Shown here: positions 12,961 to 23,025 of the stretch, in pieces
How positions within the stretch are numbered: the stretch's first letter is position 1
How the letters are laid out: the number at the start of each line of letters is the position of its first letter
The notes under the pieces: generated by a model
Database searches by the model: none
Seen by the model: only the letters and a program-made list of their open reading frames with translations
Told to the model about the DNA's origin: nothing
NCBI GenBank assembly: GCA_026874595.1
Contig: CM049310.1
Span: forward strand, 26,333,058-26,397,057
Reading direction: 5' to 3'
DNA length: 64,000 nt
From: Sipunculus nudus
Taxonomy: Eukaryota; Annelida; Sipuncula; Golfingiida; Sipunculidae
Program-made: the position numbers and the translations under genes

Positions 12961-13977
12961 ATGTGCGAATGCTGAACTGCACAGCACGGTAGCAGACTTA
13001 CCTTTTAGCTGCCATTAGGGCCTTCCCTGTGTGAAGTTTTCCCACAATTTCATTAAGGTCATCCTGTTCAGGTAACTAAGAAAGAGAATCATAAGATATA
13101 TTATTGAAGTTTTCCGTTATACTGATTGTGTTGGATAGGTTTGAAATTTCATTTAAAATGCATCATATACGTCATCACAGTTCAACAGTACATCCGCCAC
13201 GTTAAATACAGAAATGTTTTCCAAAAACGTTATAGAACTGCCAGTCTTGTTATTAACAATTCTGGGTCATATTGCCATGTAGGTAAATGACTGAGTATTA
13301 ATTTGTTACCTCTACCACATGCTCGCCTTCCTTTAGTTCTGTCATTGGTAGCTGACGCCGCACCACCTCACTGTACAGGATGAGCGCCACTCGTGACCCT
13401 GTCGTCATATCCTGCATGCGCACGCATGCCGTCTGCAGGAAGGCTTGAACTACGGCTCTTGCTTCAGCACAACTTTGTGTAGCGCCAAGTAAAATGACAA
13501 TATCTGTGGGGCCGTGTAAACGTGCTGGAAAAGAGAGTTATTAAATGTAGGCCTGCATGAGGAATGGAACAGCTCTGCGGCTGATATAGACGAAGAATGT
13601 GTTCAAATATACTGAACAAATGTGTTCTTTAAGTCATCTATTAAAAATCTCGGTACACACGTAACCATAATAACAAACAATAAAAAAACTCTATATTGAT
13701 AAGTGAAATTTCCCTCATATTCAGTAGATATTAAGTGTCAGAACGTATGATAGGGGTCGTCACTCACTTGATGGTTTGTTGGTGTTGGTCCACCGAGGTT
13801 TGATGAAGTCGCCCTTTACTTGGTCAAGCAGCGCCTTCTGTTCGTTCGCTGTGTAAGGCAGGACGCTGTCTTCTGCCGTAAGATGGAGCAAGAATCGCGC
13901 GGCAAGGCAGGAGTAGAACGGCCGCTGCAAGTCCTCATACAACACTAACGGCCAGTAGATCCCAAACAGCTCTGCAA

Positions 13978-14037
<60 letters not shown>

Positions 14038-15057
14038 CCTAATAAAAAATATATGTGGGTTCCTCTAACATGGTATTGAAAATGGACATACTCTTCTAAT
14101 TTGCAATCTACCATAGGAATTAGGGGTACCTTAGTTCGTTAATCACATAATGTCAGTTATATCTTGCCCATCAAATAACTAAAATAACCATTGGCCTAAG
14201 TTTTAGAGGCGATAACTACCCTCATTGCTTTCCCAACGAACGCAACTCCCAGTTATTTTAAATACTCCTGTACTAAATGATTGTATTTGTCGATTTACCT
14301 AATTTTAAAATTTCAAATGTTGTGAATATAGATTTAACTGCCTGGTTAAGGGGAATAAGTCGTCCTACTAATAGGCGTGAATAGTTGCCACTAACTCTCA
14401 TAAAAAAAGAAAAATACATTCAAGTTCAATGATGTGCAATAACTAGGGAAGGCCTAGGATCAACCAAAATGTGAAATATTTTGAAAAAATGATTTCATAG
14501 CGACAGGACCATGTGTTGGAATAATGTATATTATTTACTCATTTGATGGATTTATTTGGAAGAATGATCTTGGACTGGTGCTAAAAAAAACCATTAAATT
14601 TAACCTTTTTATGGAGATCAGCAAGTCTGTGGTCATCTTTATGTGCACGTGTTTTCTCAAAACTTGAAAGGGATACATTCCAAAGGCCACCAGAGGCGCG
14701 GGTGTCGCCATTTGGGTCGCACATGCGCAAAAGGAGGCCGTGATCATCACCCAAAACCATCGACGTTTGCAGTTTATGTACACAGGCTTCTGCGACGTCA
14801 CTGTTTTTGGGAGCCTGTTTGACAGTTTCGTCGCATTTGGCACAAAGTCTTGCGTTTGATGGCTTATATTCGATATATCTGGAATTATACACACATATGA
14901 ACACCATATTTTAAGTTTTAAGAATTTTTAAAGAATTAAATAATTAAAAATGTTATAATATCTAAGTTAGCATTCACATATTTTAATACAGATGAACATA
15001 ATTGACATTGTGTGTAGACATGACACACACATACACACATATATATAAACACACACA

Positions 15058-15100
<43 letters not shown>

Positions 15101-17841
15101 ATCTAAATCCAGTAGGATTTTGGTTGACGTAAGGTATACCTTCAAAATGCTGTCTGTATAATTGCAGTTTACAATTTTTAAATAAAAGTGTGCAAGACAT
15201 TAACAAACCTGCAAACGCAGTCGTCGGCCGGCTTGTGTTTGACAGTTCCATTTGTTCTGGAAGATAACAATTAAACATATAAACATTTTTCTTTCATAAC
15301 ATGGAAGTTCTCTCTTCGCTGTATCACTAAATAATAAGGCCAAAATAAAAAAAAGGAATGGTTCTCAGGCACTTTTTTCAGATATCAATGAGGGCGGGGG
15401 TTTTTTTTATTTTTAATTTTTTTGGTATGTTTCGATAAAAATGTCAAATGATAAGGGAAAAGCGTGATAATAACAGATTTTTTTTGCTAAACAAGTAAAA
15501 GTACTACATAACAATGGAAAGTGTATGATTTTATCTTCTTGAAAGAAACGTCCGAGCGGCTGTAGTTCAAAATTGGTAACTTTCTTTGGAAAATCAAAAT
15601 AAAAATTGTTGATGTTTAAAATTGATGCGGGCGATGCCTGAGAACCATACCTTTTATTTATTTATTTTTTTTGGCCTTATTGATATCCAGAAAAAAGTAT
15701 TCATCATTTTTAGTAAAAGAAGGTATTCGTTGCTTTATCCATGTATCTGAGGCGGATTAATTTTATAAGGGATAAAATATCTTGATTTCTGGGTACACAA
15801 CAGTATAATCATCAAGATCCTGGTCTTGGAAGAAAGGAAGTGTTGTAATAAGTGTGGCAATCAGAAAGTTTAACCTAACCATATATTAACTAATCTCGTC
15901 GCTATGTTTTCATCCTTGATATGTTTACTTTTTTAACAGTTTTTTTCTAAACAATATTTTTATGAATAGCCTAATAATAACTAAACACCAATACAGAATG
16001 TGTTTACAGATTTGCTCCTTAGATCCAGATATTTATTCTCTGAATAGGTTGTACTTCTGTACTTCTTGTATTGGGCAATATAAAATACTTCATTTTACAT
16101 ATCATTTAAGTGCTTATGTGGTGATTTAAAAAAAATCAAAGTGTCATCTGCTTTCTGCTGTAAATTTATAATCCTGCTTATATCTTTACCTAACAAATCG
16201 CTGAACGATTTTTGTTCACACGCCCGATTTCCTGGAATGTGGACTTTCGTGATAAGTATTTCACAAACATCGTCTGAATGGTCAAATGGTAAATTAATAA
16301 CGGTTAGTGAGGATCTGCCCGTAACAGAATACAAGGGAATGTGAAGCAGCACGCCCTAGCTGGCCTGGTAGAATGTTTAACCGTCGATTTTCCTTATTTT
16401 TTAGGTGTCTACTTAATAACCCAACCATGACTGTCACGTGACCCGTTTTTTTTTCTCCTTAAAGGCAAGAGAAACACAAAGGCCTGCGTAACCCAAATGT
16501 AAACGCTCCCCATGTCAGGGCTTCAGAAAAGGACATTTGTCAGTCATTATGCCGTCAACTACACAATAGACATGTTTCACATATTCAGCAAATGGAAGTC
16601 TGGTTGCTCTAGCGGTCATATCTCTTTGTGGAATATATTTTCCGTTCACTCACGCAATGCCATCATCTATCAATATTATTTTTCTATAGTTCTGGCAGCA
16701 TTTGTTGGTTAATGATCTACAGTTCTGTTGTTTAAAGGTAATAAAGTATCATGGTAAAGGGAGTTGAAAGCAGGATGTTCATCCCCCACCCCCTCCCCCG
16801 CTGTCACTCGGTGCTGTCGCCCCTGAGTAATTAGTACATTGTAATTAACCTCTGTTAGGAACTCAAACACCATTATCCTTTATTATATTATTTCATTGAT
16901 TATATCTGTGTTTTTATACAGATTATCCAGCAACTGAGTGTTAAGTTATATGAGAAATATTTAGTCAAGTCCTCGGGCTTTTTTTTAAATATTGGCCATC
17001 GGAGGTGTCTTTCTACTGAACATGATACGAATTATCAGTATATACTCAGTGACTTGGTTCAGTTGTTTTTAAAGACTTTTGACCATCTGTAGCGTCCGCC
17101 TACTAGTGCTTTTTAAAGCCAGCCATTCACCTGCCTTTTTTGTAGAATTTGTGTTATTTTTTTACTTATTCGACGTACAAATTAATGCATGTAATTCCTG
17201 CTGAAAAAGGCTCAAATAACGCCCCCTTGACGGTGGCATGAGCCAGTTGGTCTAGAAGCTGTAAGTAAACAAGGAACAGCTGCCTATGCTGAGAAACAGA
17301 AAAAGCATGTAACCGTAGTTGTTTGGCTGCACATGCGAAGTAAAAATATCATTAGTTGTTGATGATGAGAATAAATGAAGACAATTTTAAAATTTGCCAA
17401 ACGCTGGTTCATCTGGTGTACCCCTATAGACGTCCTAGTTGGGCCTGTTTTGGTAACGACCGGAGGCCAATTTGTCGGGTCCCCACATGTTATAAACACG
17501 TGGATAAGCTTATTTTTTATAACAGACCGAAAATAAGCTTATTTTTATAACAGGCCCCTTTAACACTTTCATTTTTCAAATAATGATAAATTGTAGACAT
17601 TTATAATCTATTTATCAAATGAACAACATGTGTTTTTGGACGGAGCCTTTCTATTGAGCTGGGCGGGAGTTGTTCAATCTATATATAACAGTTTACCTTG
17701 CGGCTTCAGTATCATACACTCGATGATTCTGTTTGTTTTTACGTCGGATGATGAAGCAGATAAGCGTTGCTATGACTATGATGACGATTAAGGCAACGAT
17801 GATGACAACCCACGTGATGATCACCAGCGGGTCCATGATAG
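9498..17841 (-). CDS. Single-pass membrane protein with cytosolic-type vWA domain and acidic repeat region (1073 aa)
   Basis: Nine exons (17697-17841, 15209-15256, 14605-14878, 13768-13978, 13310-13524, 13002-13075, 12508-12626, 11935-12090, 9498-11482). From the ATG at 17836 they give 3222 nt, an exact 1074 codons. Seen in order: hydrophobic helix at residues 5-30 followed by RRKNKQNHR; CxC at 60-62 and CxxC at 75-78; vWA fold at about 231-408, with DIVILLGATQS, SRVALILYSE, HTGKALMAAKRELEEA, QVILLLADD and GISVLYLRIGG; a beta-rich segment at about 413-510; acidic low-complexity sequence at about 510-925, with REEGEN-type repeats (578-627) and basic patches (ARRRRR, KRHSRHRKR); and an unrecognised domain at 929-1073. 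Positive charges after the helix suggest a short outside N-terminus with the vWA domain in the cytosol. Of the metal-site motif, the Asp of DxSxS is Gly238 and its Thr partner is Leu, so metal binding is doubtful. The function is unknown. Coding could extend upstream, because the frame is open to the acceptor at 17841. Confidence 0.85.
10850..10993 (-). repeat. In-frame 18-bp coding minisatellite (REEGEN/REESEN repeats)
   Basis: About eight copies of an 18-bp unit (plus strand: TTTTCGCCTTCTTCTCTA with variants). As it is a multiple of three it yields the hexapeptides REEGEN, IEKGEN, IAEGEN and REESEN in the vWA protein. Confidence 0.9.
11566..11722. repeat. (ATT)n/(TTA)n-rich tract in an intron
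   Basis: Imperfect runs of ATT/TTA in the intron between vWA gene exons 8 and 9. Confidence 0.9.
11935..12090 (-). CDS. vWA gene exon 8: end of the vWA domain
   Basis: Acceptor tgttttacag, donor CAAG|gtagaa; 156 nt, phase 1 to phase 1. It encodes GISVLYLRIGGSVPLDEPRQ and KRHVHKLEAYEDL, matching the usual GI-V-IGVG / LRQIAS / V-F-L pattern of vWA ends. Confidence 0.9.
12508..12626 (-). CDS. vWA gene exon 7
   Basis: Acceptor ttgtgtacag, donor CAAG|gtaagt; 119 nt, phase 2 to phase 1. It encodes ELEEAYFQRRFVSSQVILLL and then ADDASEDN, the vWA strand with the third metal-site Asp position. Confidence 0.9.
12931..12962 (+). repeat. (TA)n(TG)n compound microsatellite
   Basis: Short TA run followed by about nine GT units, in the vWA gene intron 6. 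Confidence 0.9.
13002..13075 (-). CDS. vWA gene exon 6
   Basis: Acceptor tctttcttag, donor AAAAG|gtaagt; 74 nt, phase 0 to phase 2. It encodes LPEQDDLNEIVGKLHTGKAL, the vWA helix region before TGxAL. Confidence 0.9.
13310..13524 (-). CDS. vWA gene exon 5: start of the vWA domain
   Basis: Acceptor tcttttccag, donor GAG|gtaaca; 215 nt, phase 1 to phase 0. It encodes GPTDIVILLGATQSC and SRVALILYSEVVRRQLP, strands 1-3 of a vWA fold. Confidence 0.9.
13768..13978 (-). CDS. vWA gene exon 4
   Basis: Acceptor ...tatatattag directly next to a (TA)n tract, donor TCAA|gtgagt; 211 nt, phase 0 to phase 1. It encodes IAELFGIYWPLVLYEDLQ through KPRWTNTNKPS. Confidence 0.8.
13982..14033. repeat. (TA)26 tract abutting the exon 4 acceptor
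   Basis: Uninterrupted TA repeat that takes the place of a normal polypyrimidine tract directly before the acceptor AG at 13980-13979. Confidence 0.95.
14605..14878 (-). CDS. vWA gene exon 3
   Basis: Acceptor tataattccag, donor AAAAAG|gttaaa; 274 nt, phase 2 to phase 0. It encodes YIEYKPSNARLCAKC through HRLADLHKK and includes the CxxC pair. Confidence 0.8.
15061..15099 (+). repeat. (GA)n microsatellite
   Basis: About 18 GA units in the vWA gene intron 2, preceded by a CA/TA-rich stretch. Confidence 0.95.
15209..15256 (-). CDS. vWA gene exon 2
   Basis: Acceptor ttatcttccag, donor GCAG|gtttgt; 48 nt, phase 2 to phase 2. It encodes TNGTVKHKPADDCVC. Confidence 0.75.
15333..15681. mobile_element. 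Candidate MITE, ~350 bp with ~40-bp terminal inverted repeats
   Basis: The left end AATAAGGCCAAAATAAAA followed by GGTTCTCAGGCA is mirrored at the right end by TGCCTGAGAACC followed by GGCCTTATT. No ORF inside. It lies in intron 1 of the vWA gene model. The target duplication is not clear. Confidence 0.55.
17697..17841 (-). CDS. vWA gene exon 1 of the model: transmembrane anchor
   Basis: Acceptor tttcttttatag precedes 17841; ATG at 17836-17834; donor AAG|gtaaac after 17697; ends in phase 2. It encodes MDPLVIITWVVIIVALIV and on through IRRKNKQ. The acceptor shows that at least one further 5' exon exists, noncoding or coding. Confidence 0.8.
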
Positions 17842-19560
17842 CTATAAAAGAAAACATTAATGTATTCAGAAGGGGTGAAAGTCAGTTTTATTAACTCTTA
17901 ACTGTTCAGATTGATTTTACATTTCAAATAAATTCTGACACTCTACATATTGACATTACATGTAATTTCTTGTTGAGTTTTCATTGTGTCTTTCACGACA
18001 TATAAACATTTATTACAGAGAGGGTATTCATTGGGTTAATGATTTATCATATCGGAATGCTTCGTTGCAGTAAGGGAGTTAATAAGGAGAACAAGTACAT
18101 ATACGTTATAAGTTGTGAATATATTCCTCATCACGTCAGTAAAATAACACATTAATATTCAAAACCCCTCGCTTCATGCACCCTTGTTACCTGGGCACCT
18201 CAATATGAATATCAGCTACAGTATATGAGTAATTCTGTGACTTTTCAAGCCACGATCCATAGTTCTAATGTGTATGAAGCCAGTTTGTAATATGTTGTAT
18301 AAAGCATTCAGTCACTGTTTTCCCGAGTGAACACCTTTCCAGTTTAATACCCTCGATCAACGTACACCCTCACCATCCGGCAGTAATCAATGTGGTCCTG
18401 GTTTTGGTGAAAGAACGAGTTTACATTGTATTTTGTTTCCGGTTTAAGTAATGTTTTCAAATCTGTAGCTATTTTTTTCTTCAATGTATAAACACCTTCA
18501 CATAGGGCATGTAACTTTGACAATTTCTACAATTGATTTTAAAAGAATATGTTCATGCACACGACATAATAAACACGAACAGTCTTTTTATGAGAGCGGG
18601 CCATAACGCGTGTTCTTTTTATATATTACTACAAGATCAACTGGCCAGTGGTAATCCTCTTGCATCTTCTTTGATATTCACCATGTTGTTCAAAGTTCAG
18701 AGAGGGCTTCTTCAGTTATGACATGATGATTACATGGATCCAGCTCATACTATGTCCCGAAAGGCCATTTTCTTCATAAACCGTACATTTGGTCAGATTA
18801 ATTCTGCATAATGTATTCACAATATTACAAAACACATATACAAGAATTATATTGTGGGCCAAACTGCTTTTCCTAATAATCAACAGACTGGAACATTTCA
18901 GTATCCTGGAAAACTTGACATGAATTGACCAGCCACATATTGATACATATTCTGTCCACAGATATTGTTGTTCACGTAATCGGAACCCTTAACACATGGT
19001 TGAGTGGCCCGCTTGATGGATGAGAATTTTTGGCGAGAATTGCAGCTAAATGCCATTGAATGTGAAATCAATAACACGCCTCATGGCGGGCTGCCGCTCC
19101 GACCTAGCATACAAAAAGCCCAAGGCCAGGCGCTGACATTACAGTGTCATTTTAAAGTGTACATAAATATCAAATTCAAGCAATAAAATGACTAATCTCC
19201 AGAGTAATGGAGTCATCAACATAAACATCCAATCATAAAATCTCTGCCACACTCATGGCAGGCGGAGGTTAACATAATAATATAACTATACCTTCAAATG
19301 AATATCTGCATGTGTCACTATTTTGTCATCTCTTCCCAAAGGGCAAATCCTGGTTCAAAGAATGAATGGCAAATCCGTACACTCACACACACATATATAC
19401 AGTGAGGATAAACTTTCCAGACACTAAATATCTGCTAGGAAAAATATAGCGCGGAACTAATTTAAAAAAAAAGCCATGTTTGAATAAATTTTCATTACAT
19501 TACACTTTTATTTACAAATATTTTCACATAGAAGGAGATGTATCCCGAGGACATTATATC

Positions 19561-19833
19561 TGGATATAAGGAATAAGGCATCATATACAAATGACTGACG
19601 GGTGACTTTATTAACTGACACTTGTTTACTCATTCGCAGTTATCATTTATGCTGTGGCAACTATTTCTCAGGTTTTGATTTTTTTCAATATTGTAACTGG
19701 ATATAAGTAATTAGGCATCAAAAACAAATGACTGACGGGTGACTTTATTAACTGACACTTGTTTACTCATTCGCAGTTATCATTTATGCTGTGGCAACTA
19801 TTTTTCAGGTTTTGATTTTTTCAATATTGTAAC
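19561..19833 (+). repeat. 137-bp tandem duplication
   Basis: Two near-identical adjacent copies (19561-19697 and 19698-19833) with ATGACTGACGGGTGACTTTA in each. Very few differences, so the duplication is young. Confidence 0.9.
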
Positions 19834-19914
19834 TCTCGGGGGAATGAACAAATTTCCTTGGATTTTATTCTTTATACTGTCTGACACAAACGTATAATTT
19901 TGTATATGAGTACC

Positions 19915-19917
<3 letters not shown>

Positions 19918-19968
<51 letters not shown>

Positions 19969-19978
19969 GTGTGTATAT
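19918..19978. repeat. (TA)n microsatellite, left flank of the MITE
   Basis: TA tract with a short GTGTGTATATA end. Confidence 0.95.
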
Positions 19979-20527
19979 AGAAGGTAGAGTTACCCTCCGT
20001 TGTAAAGTGCTCTTTGGCCTACAGACTAGGTATAATGCTGAAGAGAAACAACACTGTACATTCACAACAGTCTGTTTTACGAGATGCGACCCGATCATCA
20101 GGTGAATGTGGTTAGAATGAAGCTAACGGCTGAAATGTTCACTGTACCCAGGGCCCTATTAAAATCAGTTTACTATGCTAATTGGGCATCCTGGTAAAAT
20201 ATCTTTGTATTAAATATAAATATTAAAACAACAACAAACCTCTTTGCACTGTTATGTTCAAGTATCGCACGTGTACCCCGACCAATCCGATTGTGCCCCC
20301 GAGGACAATAAGATCAGTGTCAGTCTTTCACACGCTCCCCCGATACGCACAAAGCGTAATCTCGTAAAGTCTCGGCTTTTCAAACCACGCCGTAAGCTTC
20401 ATTCTATCCACATTTACCTGATGATCGGGTCGCATCCCGTGAAACAGACTGTTGTGAATTTACAGTTTTTCTTCAGCGTTATACCGTTCTGGCCTAGTCA
20501 CTTTACAAAGGAGGGTAACTCTACCAT

Positions 20528-20531
<4 letters not shown>
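19979..20531. mobile_element. Long-inverted-repeat MITE inserted between (TA)n tracts
   Basis: Arms 19979-20131 and 20389-20531 are reverse complements of about 150 bp (for example ATGCGACCCGATCATCAGGT against ACCTGATGATCGGGTCGCAT). The outer ends GGTAGAGTTACCCTCC / GGAGGGTAACTCTACC each touch a (TA)n tract. The inner spacer is about 255 bp with no ORF that looks like a transposase. Confidence 0.75.

Positions 20532-20585
<54 letters not shown>
20529..20585. repeat. (TA)n microsatellite, right flank of the MITE
   Basis: About 27 TA units directly after the right inverted repeat. Confidence 0.95.
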
Positions 20586-20588
<3 letters not shown>

Positions 20589-20734
20589 TAAAGTAATTAT
20601 TTTATAACAAATGTTATATTTTTGTATTAATTAAGTAATTATCTTATGACAAATGAACGTGTATTCATGCATGGAGCATGTCAAAATAACAAGTAACAAC
20701 ACTTTGTATTGTTAACATTTTACAGATCTAAAAA

Positions 20735-21450
20735 CACATGAAAACGGGCATAACTCGCAAAATATCAAAGTAATCTAATTTTGGTATGCTAGGAGACTTA
20801 CCAAGGAGCTACCTAGATTCAAAGTAAAAAGTTTATAGGTCAAGCGGTTCCGATTTGTGTTTTGTTAACAACCCGCCAACCGTAATTTCTGAGTTAAAAA
20901 ATACAATAAAGAAATGCGTAAAAATAAAGAAAATGTAGATGGCACCACCAGTCTTCCAAAGCTCAAGGTCATGATCAATAAGCTTGCAGAATTTAAAAAA
21001 GATCTGTGCAATTATTACTGCGATATTTTATCGATAAAGAATGATTTTCAAACATCAACAGCTGAAAATGTTACAATTTTGCAACAATTCCGAAGAGCTA
21101 GCTTGGCCGATTTTTTCTCTTTTTTGCATGGTATGCAGCTGATTCACAATGTTTTAGTTTTAGGGTTGTTTTGCAGTCCAGCATACTAACACAAGTCAGA
21201 TTTTCCGAGTGCTAAAAACACATAAACCCGGGCGTAACTCGCAAAATATATGTCACAGTGACCGACGTTTTGGAATGCAAAGAGATTTACCAAGAATCTA
21301 CTTTGATGTCACGTTAGGAGTTTCAAGATAAAGCGGTTACGATATGTGCCCTGTTAATGGACGGACAGACGGCCCGACGAACTGATGAACGGACAACGGA
21401 CAAAGGGTGATCGCCAAAGCTCAGATGACCTATGATCAGCTGAGCTAAAA
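20735..21450 (+). mobile_element. Dispersed noncoding repeat ending in GAGCTAAAA
   Basis: It contains two diverged core segments, each with 'gcggtt-cgat-tgtg---tgttaa' and 'GGCATAACTCGCAAAATAT'-like sequence. A GGACGGACAGACGG tail follows, and the end is GGGTGATCGCCAAAGCTCAG... CAGCTGAGCTAAAA. The same tail occurs at 54000-54088. The single plus-strand ORF inside (20914-21189) has no recognisable product. Confidence 0.6.
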
Positions 21451-22102
21451 TTGATAAACATGTGTGTTATGAAAATTATTTCACGAGAAATTATTTGTGA
21501 GAAAACAACATGGTTATACTGAGTGAACTTTTTCGTTTGTTGAATCTGTTGTCACTTTTACAGCTTTCAACATAGTTATCTAAATAGATAAGTATGTATA
21601 GTTTATTTTGACAAGCCAGCAGCTGCCGATATATGACACTAAGTTAGGTTGGATATTCTCATTATATTACTTGGTCAAATAGACCCGTACCGTGAACTTC
21701 TTAAAAACGGGTTTCAGGTTTTCGCAGAACAAATCATGGAGATTAAGTCGTATGTTTGTCTGGTTTAAGAGTTTTTTTATCATACAATTTTAAAAGGGTC
21801 ACGTGACCTGTTAGGATCAGCCATTGTTCTGGCATAAGCGTGGACACTGGGGAACCTCTCACACTCAACTAGTCAGCTTTTTTTGGCATCCGTTTGTGTA
21901 TTAACATGTAACATTCCCGTTAGATCACTCCCTGTAGAAATATACCTGGCTAGATACTGTCACAAGTAATATGTTATAAATTTCATATGGATGTGTGTGA
22001 TTCAACACAAGCGCTTTTTAATTAGTTAAAATATACGGAATTTTGCACAGACTTACGGCTATTTGGTTCAACACACGAGGCGTATTAGATATAGCGAGGC
22101 GA

Positions 22103-22108
<6 letters not shown>

Positions 22109-22168
<60 letters not shown>
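22109..22168. repeat. (TA)n microsatellite
   Basis: About 30 TA units. Confidence 0.95.
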
Positions 22169-22170
<2 letters not shown>

Positions 22171-22751
22171 ACAAGGGATAGGGAAATGGTGCCCTCAACT
22201 ATTCACTTATATACTTACATACTGAAACACACACCAGTGTAATTCGAATCTTTGTTTATCTAGTAGGTTATATGCTTACGTGCATAAAAATATTTGCCAT
22301 GTCACATTAATGATGTTTATCGTAGACGGTAGGTGCGCAAGTTGAAGTATTAAAAATGGATGTTTCCCTAAGGGGTGTCCTGTTAACTATCACTAACTTC
22401 AATATATTCATCCCGCTTAAATTGTCTATATTGAAATATGTTTCGATATTTTTCTTTTTCGATATGTTCAATTCATATATAAAAAAAATAAAAATCACAT
22501 AAAGAGTTCTGCACAAGAAAACAACAACATTCATATATGTACAGAAATATCCGTACTGATATATGATTTAAAAAAACACCGACTGCCGATATCCAGCCAT
22601 CTAAACCCCAGGCGATCCATGTATTTACTCAAAGTGGAAATGTTACTGATAGCGGCCAAAAGTGTTCACATCAACATGTAAAATCATCTGTTTAATGATT
22701 AAAGAAGACGTTTACATTCTTTCGAAATACTTAGGTGCCAGTGTTGTTTTG

Positions 22752-22754
<3 letters not shown>

Positions 22755-22788
<34 letters not shown>

Positions 22789-22880
22789 ATAAATAAAAGG
22801 GTTAGGTTTCGGTGGGCATTTAGAGTGAGAGAGAGAGAGAGGGGGAATGAATGAATGAATGAATGACGGATGACCTTGAC

Positions 22881-22968
<88 letters not shown>

Positions 22969-23025
22969 AGAGAGAGAATGAATAAATGAATGGATGAATG
23001 AATGAATGAATGAATGAATGAATGA
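22755..23025. repeat. Compound microsatellite block (TC)n, (GA)n, (GAAT)n, (TA)n, (GAAT)n
   Basis: (TC)15 at 22755-22786, GA at 22827-22842, GAAT repeats at 22845-22866, about 40 TA units at 22884-22964, then GA and (ATGA)n at 22966-23025. The repetitive ORFs over it (SFIHSFIHS) are artefacts. Confidence 0.95.

Noticed and set aside
20914-21189. 91-codon plus-strand ORF as a gene
   Set aside because: It lies wholly inside a dispersed noncoding repeat whose relative at 53 kb has no corresponding frame.
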